Origin: Membranipora membranacea
Lineage: Eukaryota > Bryozoa > Gymnolaemata > Cheilostomatida > Membraniporidae
Length of the DNA: 64,000 bases
Direction of reading: 5' to 3'
Assembly: GCA_914767715.1 (NCBI GenBank)
Contig: OU612066.1
Coordinates: 1,555,001 to 1,619,000 of the forward strand
A program made the position numbers and the translations under genes. Below the pieces are notes generated by a model that did no database searches, had not been told where the DNA came from, and saw only the letters and a program-made list of their open reading frames with translations. Every line of letters begins with the position of its first letter. Positions within the stretch are counted from its first letter, which is position 1. Shown here in pieces: positions 45,088 through 57,100 of this stretch.

Positions 45088-47659
45088 TTATGAGCCTTTT
45101 GGTAGTAATTCCCCAAACATGTCGATTAATGTTTTGATACCTAGCAGATAGCCCTTGTCGGGCCCCTTGTGTACCTGAGTTTTATCATTTTGTAGAGCAG
45201 ATGACTCATTAATAGTGTGAGCAAAGTCTATAGCTCTAACATCTACACGTACAGGGGTACTCGGTGACTGCTGACCCTCGTATATAATCAGTAGTGAGCT
45301 CGAGTAGAACCTGAACGTGTCCTGCTGTGAGACACACTGATAAAAGTGACATAGTCTATCATATACGGGCTGTATGACTTCTCGTCTCTGACGCACTCCG
45401 TCATACAGGAAGTTAGTAATAACATGTCGGAACTCCTCCGCTGTAAACTTCAGTCCGTCGTATTTACTCAGAGTCTCAAACTTACCATTACATGCATTAT
45501 ACTTCTGTAACAATAAATCAGTTGTCATCACAAATACACGCACATATATATGGACTGATGCCCCACAAAGACTGGATTGTTGACTCCATATTATGCACCG
45601 TTTTTTTTCTGAACAAATAGTTGTTTCTTGGTGTCTGTTGATTTGTATATTTATCACTTCATGAAAAATTTTTTTAATAAATATTGGATCTGTAATGAGG
45701 TATATATTGCTGCTATAGAACTTCAGTCACAATTTAAATATAAGTCAGAATACATTTGACTAAAACAGACCTGCATTCCATGTAATCGGACTCCTAATTC
45801 TTTAGTTGTTGAATTCTCAGCTTTCCTTTTTTTGCCGGCCTTTTTGGCGTCTGATTCATCGTCACCATGAGTTTGAGTTCCCATCTTCAGATCCAGTATA
45901 GAGGGGTGCCCAAACTTAGCTACCAGGTTCTCCAACATTATAAACTCTAGAAAAGAATAAGTTTCATCGGTGACATTCAGTGTGGGGGGATTCATGGGTA
46001 TCACCTAAAAACTACTTAACTTCTCTCACTTACATAGCTACAGTTGAGCTAATGTTGTGGCATGAGGTTGGGTTTTTATTACACTCACAATGTATATATT
46101 ACCACATTCCTATATGTACATAGTTTATGGCCATAATAACAGCACTATTTAGACTATGTCTCTCTAGGTATCAAACTCTCAATAATACCACAGCTGTCCA
46201 TATACCGAATGATCTGTAATTGAGTTACAGACAGATGGATCTGTTTTTTGACACTCACTTGGTTTTTTGACATGTTCTCCACCTATAAGTAAGGCGAGCC
46301 TTTTATTCAGCCTTGTCCCTGTCTCCAGTTTATCCTCTGGGTTATCATAACAATCCAGACTGTCTTCATCGATCTCAATAGAGCCACTTCTTTTTAGAGT
46401 AAATCTAAGTGAGCATAAAACAGAGTGGTGGAGTTTATAATCTCACAGGCAGGGCATTGGCCAAACCACAAACCTATTATACAATAAGCAGAACAGGTGG
46501 GTCAGATATTTTTAGATTTAACACTCCCTCATATTGAAGGGTGTTAAATCAGATGGTCAGGTGATCATCATAGTCACCAATGATTGGTTTCTGTGATGAT
46601 TGCCTGGAGATCTGATTGGCTATTGACAGCTGATAATGCAGCACCTCTTCCATAAATGGGAGAGGTGCAGCATTTTTATATTTTTCCTTCCTCACAGACA
46701 GCAAAATTCTCCAACATTCTCGAGCAGCTTTTTAGAATGAGAAGATAATCGCAAGTGTGGTAGAACTATTTTCTATAAGTATTTTGTTACTTGTTCAGTG
46801 ACAGACAGAGTTTTGTATGCCTTTGTCAAATTACTGCTTACAAAAATATTGAGAGAGCCTCAATACACAAGCTGCAGTTGTCACTTTTAAATGTCTTGTC
46901 ATCATACGTCATCACTTACCAACAGGTTATCTTTCTTAATACAAGTACTTTTAATTTAAGTACCGTTATGCATTCCAGACAGTTATACAGCCGTAGTAAA
47001 CAAACAAAACACAACCCCTAATAAGGAGGTCAGTCATAAGTTGTCACTTTATCTATGATTCTACATGTTGCCTAATCTGTCATTTCAAAAAGATGTCAAA
47101 ACACATGAGATAGTACTTACTCATCCTCCTGGAGAAAGTCGAGAGCGTGAGTAGGAGACCCTTCTCTATATCCATCTTCTGATGCTAGATTCAGAGAATT
47201 TATCTTAGCTGGGGGCACAATGGCGTAAAAAACGACTGTGCCATCTGATTCTTCCTCACTTTTTATTTCGATTGAGCCTAAAAGCATACGGCAATATATG
47301 TGAAACCCATCCGGGAAAGTGAGCAGATAAATTAGTGCTGTGAGTGACAACAGATGATGGTGACTTCTGAACAGAAGGCCTCGGCCGGTATAAGACTGGA
47401 TAAGAAAGTACAAGGACATGATTGGGTAAGATTGACTTAACTGACCTTTATATCGAGCTGTGAACTCTCGCAGACTCTCCGGTAAGAACTTGTAGAAGTG
47501 ATACTCTTTGGGTAGTAGAGGTTTGCAGATTGTGTAATTGTCGAATTTGAACATAAGAGTAGAGCCGCTGACCTGGTGAAGGAACGGGTGAAGCCTGACT
47601 GTGAGCTGGGAGGCTGCTTCTGTCTCGGTCATCGGCATCTCCGATTCGGATCCTATCAT
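45088..47659 (-). CDS. IP6K: Inositol hexakisphosphate kinase
   Basis: Exons (minus) 47659-47446, 47277-47121, 46404-46259, 45946-45771 and 45504-45088 splice in frame to 369 aa (human IP6K1 441). IP6K adds a beta phosphate to InsP6, making 5-diphosphoinositol pentakisphosphate. Visible: HPFLHQVSGSTLM...TICKPL (human EPFIHQVGGHSSM...TVCKPL), EFTARYKG, KFIMLENLVAKFGHPSILDLKMGT with the family signature P-x3-D-x-K-x-G at 187-195, THGDD, LGVRLHGMQ, FRFYSSSLLIIYEG (SSLL about 300-303) and VRAIDFAHT (323-328), whose Asp binds metal. The acidic inter-lobe insert is shorter than in vertebrates. Exon 4 begins at 45946 (TTCTTTTCTAG acceptor), not at the longer open frame to 46003, because only this keeps frame and gives the family KF-x-x-LEN motif. 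Start ATG at 47659 follows a 5' UTR acceptor at 47682. Confidence 0.94.
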
Positions 47660-47839
47660 CTCAGTATACACGACAATATAACTGGAATAAAGAAATCCTA
47701 TACTGTAGTCTACTTTTATCACATATTTAAAAATGGTTGTTTTTTTTATTATATCAAATCAAATGGACAGCCCTCTATAAGTAAGTAAACGGTACACAAA
47801 AGTGCAAGGAGCTCCAATGTATGACCAGACAAAAATTAC

Positions 47840-47911
47840 CTACAAACACAGTTACTGACGAGCAGCGACTTCTGTAGTGGTGGGAGCCGATCACTGCAGC
47901 CGTTATATATA
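47840..47911 (-). promoter_or_regulatory. IP6K core promoter and first (non-coding) exon
   Basis: Minus-strand TATATATAA around 47911-47903, followed about 30 nt later by a likely start, and a donor TTTGTAG|GTAATTTTT at 47840/47839. The partner acceptor is TTTATTCCAG ending at 47682. Inferred from signals only. Confidence 0.45.
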
Positions 47912-50740
47912 GAGAGTAAACAACACAGGCACAACGTTATCTCAGCAGCAGAATCAAAATGCCAGCTTTGATGTCATAATGAAGTCTGTGACAGACGAGA
48001 TAAATTCCGCAGACTATTGTACCCTGAAAACTCATTGATCTGCTCGGAAAATAAACCACAACTAAGACAAAAATCTCACACTAATATTATGATCACTTAT
48101 AAGATTCAGTTCTTTCCCCCTAAACTGACAAACAGTGACAGATGAAACAAGGGCAATGACATTACCGCAGAGATCATAAATAATTATCAACGATCTCTGG
48201 GTGTTATATGTTATGTTATGTACGTCTCTGGGCATCTAGCATCTAGCTGGCATCACTCCAAATTTCCCAGACATCTGTTGGGAAACTGGATACCAATTTT
48301 TAATAGCTAAATCTAAAGAAGTTCTAAAAATAAAAAAAGCATATTGTGACATCTTGCAACACAAAGAACTAACCTTCTGAACTTTTCCGCTACCTGAAAG
48401 TCTTGAGAGTGCAGAAAACAAGGAGGCAAATAGTTAATCTAAATCGCTGCCATCATCAACTTTTTACTGGCCTAAGTTTCACATGTTTTGTCATCTGTCA
48501 TGTTAGGATCTCGGGCAATGCTACATACAATGGTACTGGGAGAACTAAACAAGAGAATATATATTACCTTGATAGAATCTAAATCTCAGGACAACGGAGC
48601 TAGATCAGCGAGAAAAGTAAACACTACTGTCTTCATTCAAACACAAAATAAAAATGAATCTAATATCCTCAACTTCATCATCACTCTTCTCAAAGTGGCT
48701 GGTCACACATTGCATTATGTTTGCAAAACGTTTCCATGAGCATGAATCTGTCACTTATGGATGTTAAAAATGTAGATAATAACACGCTGTGTGTTATGAT
48801 TGCATGTATTACAAAATTATTTCATGAGTGGAAACAAATCAACATAGCAAGAAAATTGGGATCTATAAATAGAGGAAATTTGTCACAGGTGGAGTTTGTA
48901 TACCTCCAAATATTCGAATCATAATGGTCAGTTATATGATGCACTGGCTTCAGTGGTCAGTACTTAGCAAGAATTGATAATGACGCCTCTCTAATATGTC
49001 AACATTTCTTCTGTCTATAACCCAGCCCTGACCTAGGGCTCCTGACCTAGAGCCCTAGATGTAACAACTGATGATTTCGAACTGCTAAACATACCACAGA
49101 CTTGTCAAGATTTAAATTTCGGTTAAGTTGACAGTTTCTCCCATGGTATGGTTTTAACGAAACCAGATGTCAGTATTGATAAATTCATGTTTTTGATCAG
49201 CAAGCAAAACATATAGGAGTAGATACAGTTCAGAGCATATCTTAGGCATACATTTGCTAATTAACTGATCAAATCTTTTATAGGTTGGGGAGGCGGAGGG
49301 TCTTATTATGAGACCTGAGATGACGTCATAACGAAGAGAGTCGCAACAAACCAGTGAGTTACCAAGCTTTACAATTATATAGGACGAAAAGATTTATTAT
49401 GAGCACCATTATGTACCACGCAGAGAAATCGTGATTTGGAGCCACCATCGTGCAGGTGTTTACACAAACCGTTTATATTTCAACTTACAGACTATTTTCT
49501 CCTAACCTTGAACAAATTGAAAAAGTTGAATGGGCTCTCTGATTGAAAATCTCTGAAAATATTTGTACTCTAATCTGTAAAAAATTTCCAAGAATTCAAG
49601 GATCATCTTGGTTATGAAAGCACAGGTAAATCATTACAAAATGTTGTCAAAACACATCAACAGGTAATTTCTGTATTTGTGTCACTTATGAATATTTGAT
49701 CATTATTAACCTACATTGTCCCTGAAAATGTCCTAAAGGTCTCAGACAACAAATCTCCATTATTTCTATCATTTTTTCTGTGGTCAGTTTGATTCCAATA
49801 AAACTCTCATCTGGTCAGATATAATGTGTTTTACACTCACATTACCTAGCAAATAGTTACATGATCTGCAACAAAGTCTGCTGATCAAGCGTAGTGCCAA
49901 CACAACAAATATAGATTGGAGCAAACTCAGATTAATTTAACCCAGTCATTTTTGGGCAATATTGTTAATGAGCGTGACAAGTAAATCATATACTACCAGT
50001 ATAATTACTAAGATGTGCTGGTTTCATGCAAGCAATTGAAGTTAGGTTTGAACCGTTGAATAGTTCCTTAATTGAAATTCCTGTCATCATTCAACAATTA
50101 TATTTTGCAGCAACTACTGAGGCTGATCCAGGTGCTATCAGGGTATCTGTGTATATAATTAAGACATTCCATGAATAAGCTGAAAGATTCCGTCAACTAG
50201 TTTGGGACATAACTCCCTGTTTCAGCAAGACATTAAAGGTTTAAGAAGAAGTTGTCTTCTCATGTCGGAAGATAAGACAACTACAACTTAAACTGCTCAT
50301 TTTTAGTATTTCTACCGATATAAAAGGCGTAATTGAGAGTTCACCCTAGGATCCAGGCCTGTAACCGTACCTGGGTATTAAACAGACCAGGTTGTCACAT
50401 TAGGATGTGAGGACCTGTTCTGCCCCTGTGGTACAAAAGCACCTAACACAGAATATTCTTAGTTGATATGAGAATATGGAGTAGGAATGCTGATATATAT
50501 TGATAAAATATCACCAGATAGCATGATGCTCACCTTAATGTTGTTGACTAGAATCCCAGCATACACTAGTGAGGTAGTATAATGTAACCATTGATAGTCT
50601 GATTGTCACATTCCAGCTATGCTGCAATTAAAAATACATCATTAATATATATACCAAGTTTGAGACGCTGACAAATCATCTCTATTCCAGTACCTACTAT
50701 ATCTATATTCCTTTCTTCTGATTGTATTTCCTAAATTTAT
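47912..50740. other. Divergent intergenic region, IP6K side
   Basis: No supported gene. A small snap-back lies at 49026-49058 (CCTGACCTAGGGCTC / GACCTAGAGCCCTAG). An AACTCCCTG motif with TTTGGGACA partner occurs at 50200-50222 without visible direct repeats. Confidence 0.35.
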
Positions 50741-51004
50741 CCGGTTTTTTTCAACTTTAAAGCATTACTTTGAGGCTGCTCTTTTGTATCACATCTTATT
50801 CTCCATATTTTAATCTAGCATGTGAGCGAATTTCAGCTTTAGAATCCAAATATTGAGGAAGTTATGGCCTCTCAAACTTCCTAGGTGACGGCAGTCTATC
50901 GGCAGCAAGAATTAGCCAGCAATCCCAATGGTACGTCACAACCATCATAATTATTATGATACACTAATAAATAGGTTGGTGATCAAAATGTTCAGAGATA
51001 TAAC

Positions 51005-51060
51005 GGTCTCGAACCCAGGTCCAAATGGCTTTGCAGGCAACGTCGATACAGCTGAACTAT
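51005..51060 (-). repeat. tRNA-like unit (SINE head), minus strand
   Basis: The minus strand has GGTTCGAGACC (51015-51005), an exact match to the RNA polymerase III B-box consensus GGTTCGANNCC, preceded by CGTTGCCTGCA as in the plus-strand unit. Confidence 0.5.
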
Positions 51061-51084
51061 ATTATCTACAGGCTCACACAGCTG

Positions 51085-51153
51085 GACCAAGTGGTGCGAT
51101 GGTAGATCGTTGCCTGCAGGTATAGAGACCCAGGTTCGATTCCCACCTAGGTC
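51085..51153 (+). repeat. tRNA-like unit (SINE head), plus strand
   Basis: GACCAAG at 51085-51091 can pair with CTAGGTC at 51147-51153 (6 of 7) as an acceptor stem; TGGTGCGATGG is A-box-like and GGTTCGATTCC at 51133-51143 is a B box. The T stem is broken (2 of 5 pairs), so this is a tRNA-derived remnant, not a working tRNA gene. Confidence 0.5.
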
Positions 51154-51419
51154 TGAATTTGGTCATCATCTTATCTGTGTGATTATTAGTGTAATAACTC
51201 ATAATAAGTATGACGGTTGAGACATACCACAGGGGAACCATCCGCTTATTCCCAATGCCGATTGAAGGCAATCACCCTGGAAGTTTGAGAGGCCATAACT
51301 TCCTCAATATTTGGATTTTAAAGCTGGAATTCGCTCACATGATAGATTAAAATATGGAGAATAAGATGTGATACAAAAGAGCAGCCTCAAAGTAATGCTT
51401 TAAAGTTGAAAAAAACCGG

Positions 51420-54183
51420 AAGTCTTTAAGCAACTATTTATAGCACTTGAGCCTTATTTTACAAACCTGGATTTCAGATTCCCTGGGGTCAGAAACAGAC
51501 TGGTATCATTGTATCGTAACATTTATAAAATATCATCCCTACCAGGTGTAATTGATGATTGTCTTCTCTTGTGTCAGACATGGAAGGTACTTTCTTAAAC
51601 TAGAATCCTGTCAGAAATGATTATGGACTTGGTCATCTAAGTCAGTTTTTCTCATTTTCTATGAGGATAACAGTGTTTCCTAGCTTCCCCATCCCCCTAC
51701 CCCTTGGGGCCTCCTAATGTAAATGGTTGGCTGTGACGAGGCGATTATTTAACTTTTTACTGCTTAGTTTCAACAAACCAAAAACCCATACATGACCCTA
51801 ACATATAGAACATGCCAACATACGGTTTTTACTCACGAAGCATAATCGGGTTATACAAGAGATTTAATATGACTTTGAAGACATAACAGACAACTAAAAC
51901 ACCTAAATAAGCTTTAGTTTATTTTGGCATGTATGGATCTGACTACGTTTCAGAAAACCTTAGAAGTGACCTGAGAGATAGGTGCATTCGATCAAAGTCT
52001 CCACACCCTACATTAATAAGGCAACTTAACTCATTATCATAGGTTCAAGGGTAGAGCTAAGTTATGAAAGCCAGATACACACAAAGTAATTACTAAAGGA
52101 ATTACTTAATAGTACATCCTGGTTTTACTATAATTTACATAGTATCAGCTCACGGAGTTAGGTTATTTTATCCTTACACTTAGACTACATATAAGTTAGT
52201 CATACTCATAGTGTACTAAGATAATTATATCAGAGAGTGTAGCACTTTTACTTTATCATTACATTGTATAGTAAGGTTACCCCCTGTGATTCTCCAGCCT
52301 ATTTTGTGCCCATCAAAATCAATTACTAGTTATGTAGGGTATCAGGATAATAAGGGCTGCTGCTATTATAGTATCAAAATATGGTAAATACAGCACTTCA
52401 TGATATTCTAGGAAATTATTTAAATCGATGAAGAAGACATTATTGAACATCATTGAACTCTGCTGAGTAGACTACAAATCTTACGCAGCTGTAGATCATC
52501 CAATATTCCATAGCTTTATACACTTAGAAGAGACTGCTGAACTAGAGATGGATATTGCTAGTGTTATATTTATGAGATATTGATTTGGATAATTATAAGA
52601 GTAATTGTTGGGAGGGATGTCCGCAATGATACTGTAGGTATATGACACCCATTAGTACATAATATGGCCAGTGACTAAACTGTCTCCGGTACATTGCCCT
52701 CTTAAATATGTATTGATCTGTTTGGGGTGGTGTTATTCTGAAAAGAAATTGCGTTCCATACCCCATCCACCAAGATAACCTGTCTTGACAAAGCTGTCAC
52801 CAAAAGCGGAGTCTATACATGGCGTGTAATCGGTATGGGATTGTGTGGTGCTCCAAGTTAACCAGTTTACCGATTTATTTTCTAACCGAGTAGAGTACAC
52901 AATCTAGATCAGATCAGTGTATGGGATCATCACTGGTCTCCTGATGCGACAAAACTTACCACTAAAGAAAAAAAATCCCGAAATACATGCTTTATTGTGT
53001 AATCTAGAGCTAAAGAACCGGCCATGCCCATTCAAGCTTCACATAAAACATATTGAGCCGAATAGGTCAGAAAATCAACCAGATTTTTTGTGATGTGAAG
53101 AGCATACATTTATTCATCTAGTCTTGCTTTTCACAGACTCTTGGACAGTATATCATAACTCAACAGTCAACTCCCACAACAGACAGGAATGAGTTTCCGA
53201 CTACTTGTAGCTTGTGCAATATAACTTCAATTCGAGAATGATCGCCAACTTCATAGTTAAAGGACATGGCAATATGGCAAATATGTTTGTCGATAAGTAA
53301 TTCCAGTCATCAACGGGTCTGGGTTGTTTACCAATTGCGCGGGACCTAGCAAACCACCGGGGGACCTTGGCCATAGCTATGAAGAAGCTCTTCTGATGAG
53401 AAGCTCCTCTTGCGAATGAGCATGAAGAAGTCAGGGGTCAACCATGGTTAGTTTCATGAAGGAGTTCAAGGGATCCTCCTTGTTTTCATGGATATTATAT
53501 ACATTGTTTGCCTCAAGGACACTCATCCACTTTAAAAGCCCCCTCAGAGTACATTTCTTGTTTCAGTCAGAGCAAGGAGGGTTTCTAACATCAACAGATT
53601 CAAAGTATGATCAGTATTTTCTTTTGGTTGCATTCCTCCTAGCACAGCAGCTTCACAAAAGCCTTTCAATCCTTACCACATTATTATAAGTTAAAGTGTG
53701 ATTCTGGAGTCTTACCTCTCAAAGAATATATTGGGAACTCGTCTCATATTCTCAACATGGTAAGTAGAAGATAGAATATATCACTCACCTCCTATTGTAC
53801 TACTCCTAAAGTTTATGTTCCCAGTATATAGTGAGTGAGTTGTGTGTATTGTGGAAATTTTCCAAAGTGTATCCTGCGGTGAGTATTTCCACAATCTGCA
53901 GAAAATTAACCTACTTTTTCCAGTTACCATAGAGACAAATTCTGTGGGCCAATCATACATCATAGTTTGTATGACATGTATACCGCGAGAATTTATTGGC
54001 AAGTCAGCTGTTAGAAATAAAAAGTGTTGGTAAGCAGGTGAATGAGCCATTCTTGTTTTCTGAGACTTACATCAGTTTTAAATTGAATAGGAGATTAGAG
54101 ACAACACATATTAACTGTTGAAGCTGGAGGGGTTCAAGAGTGTAGCTAAGGAAACAACTCAGGAGCTAAACAAGCCCAAAACT
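51420..54183. other. Divergent intergenic region, DIPP side
   Basis: I see no supported coding exon. The last few hundred bases should hold the DIPP 5' UTR; an in-frame stop at 54112 rules out a longer N-terminus there. Confidence 0.4.
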
Positions 54184-57100
54184 ATGGTAAAACAGAGAGC
54201 TAATGGGGAGCTAACATTTGATGAGAATGGCTACAAAAGAAGAGCAGCTTGTGTGGTATTCAGAGATGAGAGAGAAGATGAGGTGGGTTCTTACTTTTAT
54301 TAAAATATTCCCATGAATTGGCTTGAGTTACCGTAGTAAGAAAATCTAGTTGAAACCAGATCAATTTGTGTGAGGCTTTGCCGATAGAGGAAGATGATAT
54401 TCCCCTGTCAATCTGATCCCCAGTAGGCTAGCTAGTTACTACTAAATCTATGAGTTGGTTATAAACTTCAATAATTCTGTTTTTCATAATGAATCAATGC
54501 AAAGATACCACACAGGGAAGGAGAAGGGCCTGCCACGTACGAAAGTAACCAACATGTAAACAATCGGGCGTAAAATAATAATAAAAACAGGCCGATATCA
54601 TATTAATTTAATTTAGATACACAGTCCATAAGATATCTGCGAACGAACGTCAAATCAACTGAAGCTGGATCATGCATCTTAATTCTATAAGTACCGATTT
54701 TTGAGTAATATCATTGATCACAAGCAATGTTAATGGAACATCTACAAAATTTAAAAACTGCGCATATAAAGTATAAAACTTCAGACATAAAAATTACATT
54801 AACTGACTTTTTCAAGGAGTACTTGACTTTTATGAGCATGCCGTCATTTCATTAGCATAATATGATAGGTCCAGGACGAGAACACCATTTTATCTCGGGC
54901 TAGTTTAACTCCTGAACCTCTTCCTAATTAAATCAATTAACAAATTGATTTAGCTTTATTTTGATCAGCCATGTGTGTGTGGGTTATGTTCCACTGAAGG
55001 CTCCCATGTGTGTGTGGGTTATGTTCCACTGAAGGCTATACTGTCATGCAAGCAATCTAGGTAAAGCTCCTGGATCCTGCTATCTGCATTCTACATAAAA
55101 TGTGCCGATAAATCATAACATAGACAACTAGCTAAGCCCTGCCATCATCATACACAAAAGAAATAATTACTGAATGTGCACCGGTTCACTTCTATTCAGG
55201 ATCACATTCTGTTAAATCTGGTATTTAGTGAACTTTGGTAGGTCCAGAGACTATAGATAATATATATCCATAGTCTCTGTTAGGTCCACATTGATGGCAT
55301 GTTATAACTCCACATGGTTACCGATATTAATCCCATAGTCAGTGGCACTTGTAATGTAACCCATAATTTTGTAACTGAAGGATCCAGGGGCCTGACTTTG
55401 ACACCACAAGAGCTAATTTAGCTAATTGTCAATGAATTTGTCATCATTATTAGAATTGTGTTGTTCAAGATGAAAGTGGCTCCTTTAAAAAAATTGCATT
55501 TTGCCCTCAACCTGAACGATAAACAAGTAAAACACTTTACAGTGTCCTCCCTGGATATCCAGTATGTTGAACAGCCCTACAGCTTACCATACTTCCAATT
55601 CATGACCCTGGTCAATCACGATTATATTGTATTGTGTAAATTATAATATGTATAATACCATCAACAGCGATTGAGAAACCTGGAACGTCATAGGCAGAAA
55701 ATCAATGTGGTGAATTACCTTCTCCCTTTTAATATGGCTAATTATATAAAATATGCTCTCATTATGCGCAGTAAAGTAGCATAGGTAACAGGGAATTAAA
55801 CCCTGTAAATATCAGCATTCCTATATGCTACATAGAATAACTGCACTGGGGGTACTGTTTCTATGAGCGTGCCAAGTCTCTAGCAGACAGAAAATGTCCT
55901 CATCCAGTTATTTCTTGTTTGGTAATCAAAATGAATTCATGGCTTTCAAATTGTGTTACTTTAATTCTTACATGAACTTTTGGCAAAACAAAAGCTCTTA
56001 TTGAACTATATTATATTTGACTAATTGTGGCTCTGTTGATTCATACAAAGTTGAACTAAGCACAAATTATTGAAAACTATGGGGTGTTTTTTGGCAAAAC
56101 TTGAGCACTGTACTTAAATATGATGGCGTGGCCAGCATAACTGTGACATGCCATATCCTGCTGACTAGTATGTTTTAAGCCCTTGTAGCCGCATCATTGG
56201 TAGTGAGTGGTTGTTGGAGAAGTATCCTGCATTTCTAATGAGTTGTCTTATTATTGCGTGGGCGATGATATTTAGGGAAGGGTGGGACGCTATTCAATAC
56301 AAATCAGTGATACTTGAACATATAATCCAGTACTCTCCATCAGCTGCTGGATAGAGTTGCTTTTTTCTACTGTAAACCTTTCCCACTTAATTTTATGAGG
56401 AAAATTTAGCCTCATAACATACTATGGACAGTGTTGGACAGTGTGTAGTATGAAAATAAAATCATACTTACATGATATACAAACATAACAGTAAGAATTA
56501 TCATGTTTGTTTGTCTTTATGGCTATTTTAAAAATCTGTTGTCATCGGCCTGATACAGGCGCAGCAGAGTCCAGCACCCCCCCCCCCCCCCCAACGGACA
56601 GAATATAATTGACAGAGCATTTGGCAATATCCGTTTAAAAATAACAATTAAGACCAGCACATTTCGTCCAGGTCAGAGTTTCAGCTAGCCAAGATGTTGG
56701 CCATTATACTGAATAGCTGATTTATGATTATGATCTAAGTATATATGATGTATGGGAGTGCTGCTGCTGTGTGGAGATAAATCGGTGACTGACCTAGAAC
56801 CAAGTCCAAGGTTATAAACTACACAAAGAAGCTGATGATACACAAAATGTAACTAAATGTTGGCTTGTTTGCTGTACACGATCAGTATATTATGTAAATG
56901 TTCACACGTGTGAGGAGCATGTCTGAGGCGTGATGGGGTGTGTGTCCCATTCTTATCTATATTTACTTTCATAGCTGGTCAATTACATTTAATTTAGGGA
57001 ATGTCACAATTTCTAAGATTCGATCTTTACTACATGCTGGTATGCGCACATTGTTCCCTATCCTTTATCACACAACTACCCTGGGAAATCTGACATGTAT

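Larger units (their letters stand above)
50741..51419. mobile_element. Foldback element with two tRNA-like heads inside
   Basis: Terminal arms of about 142 nt (50741-50882 and 51279-51419) are near-perfect inverted repeats starting CCGGTTTTTTTCAACTTTAA. Between them the two tRNA-like units face each other in opposite orientation. No protein-coding frame and no obvious target-site duplication. Confidence 0.8.

Noticed and set aside
45947-46003. Extension of IP6K exon 4 to the longer open frame
   Set aside because: Joining exon 3 to an acceptor near 46003 breaks the frame. The TTCTTTTCTAG acceptor at 45947 keeps it and restores the family KF-x-x-LEN motif.
51085-51153. Functional tRNA gene
   Set aside because: The acceptor pairs and B box fit, but the T stem has three mismatches and no clean anticodon arm can be drawn; the opposite-strand copy is equally degenerate.
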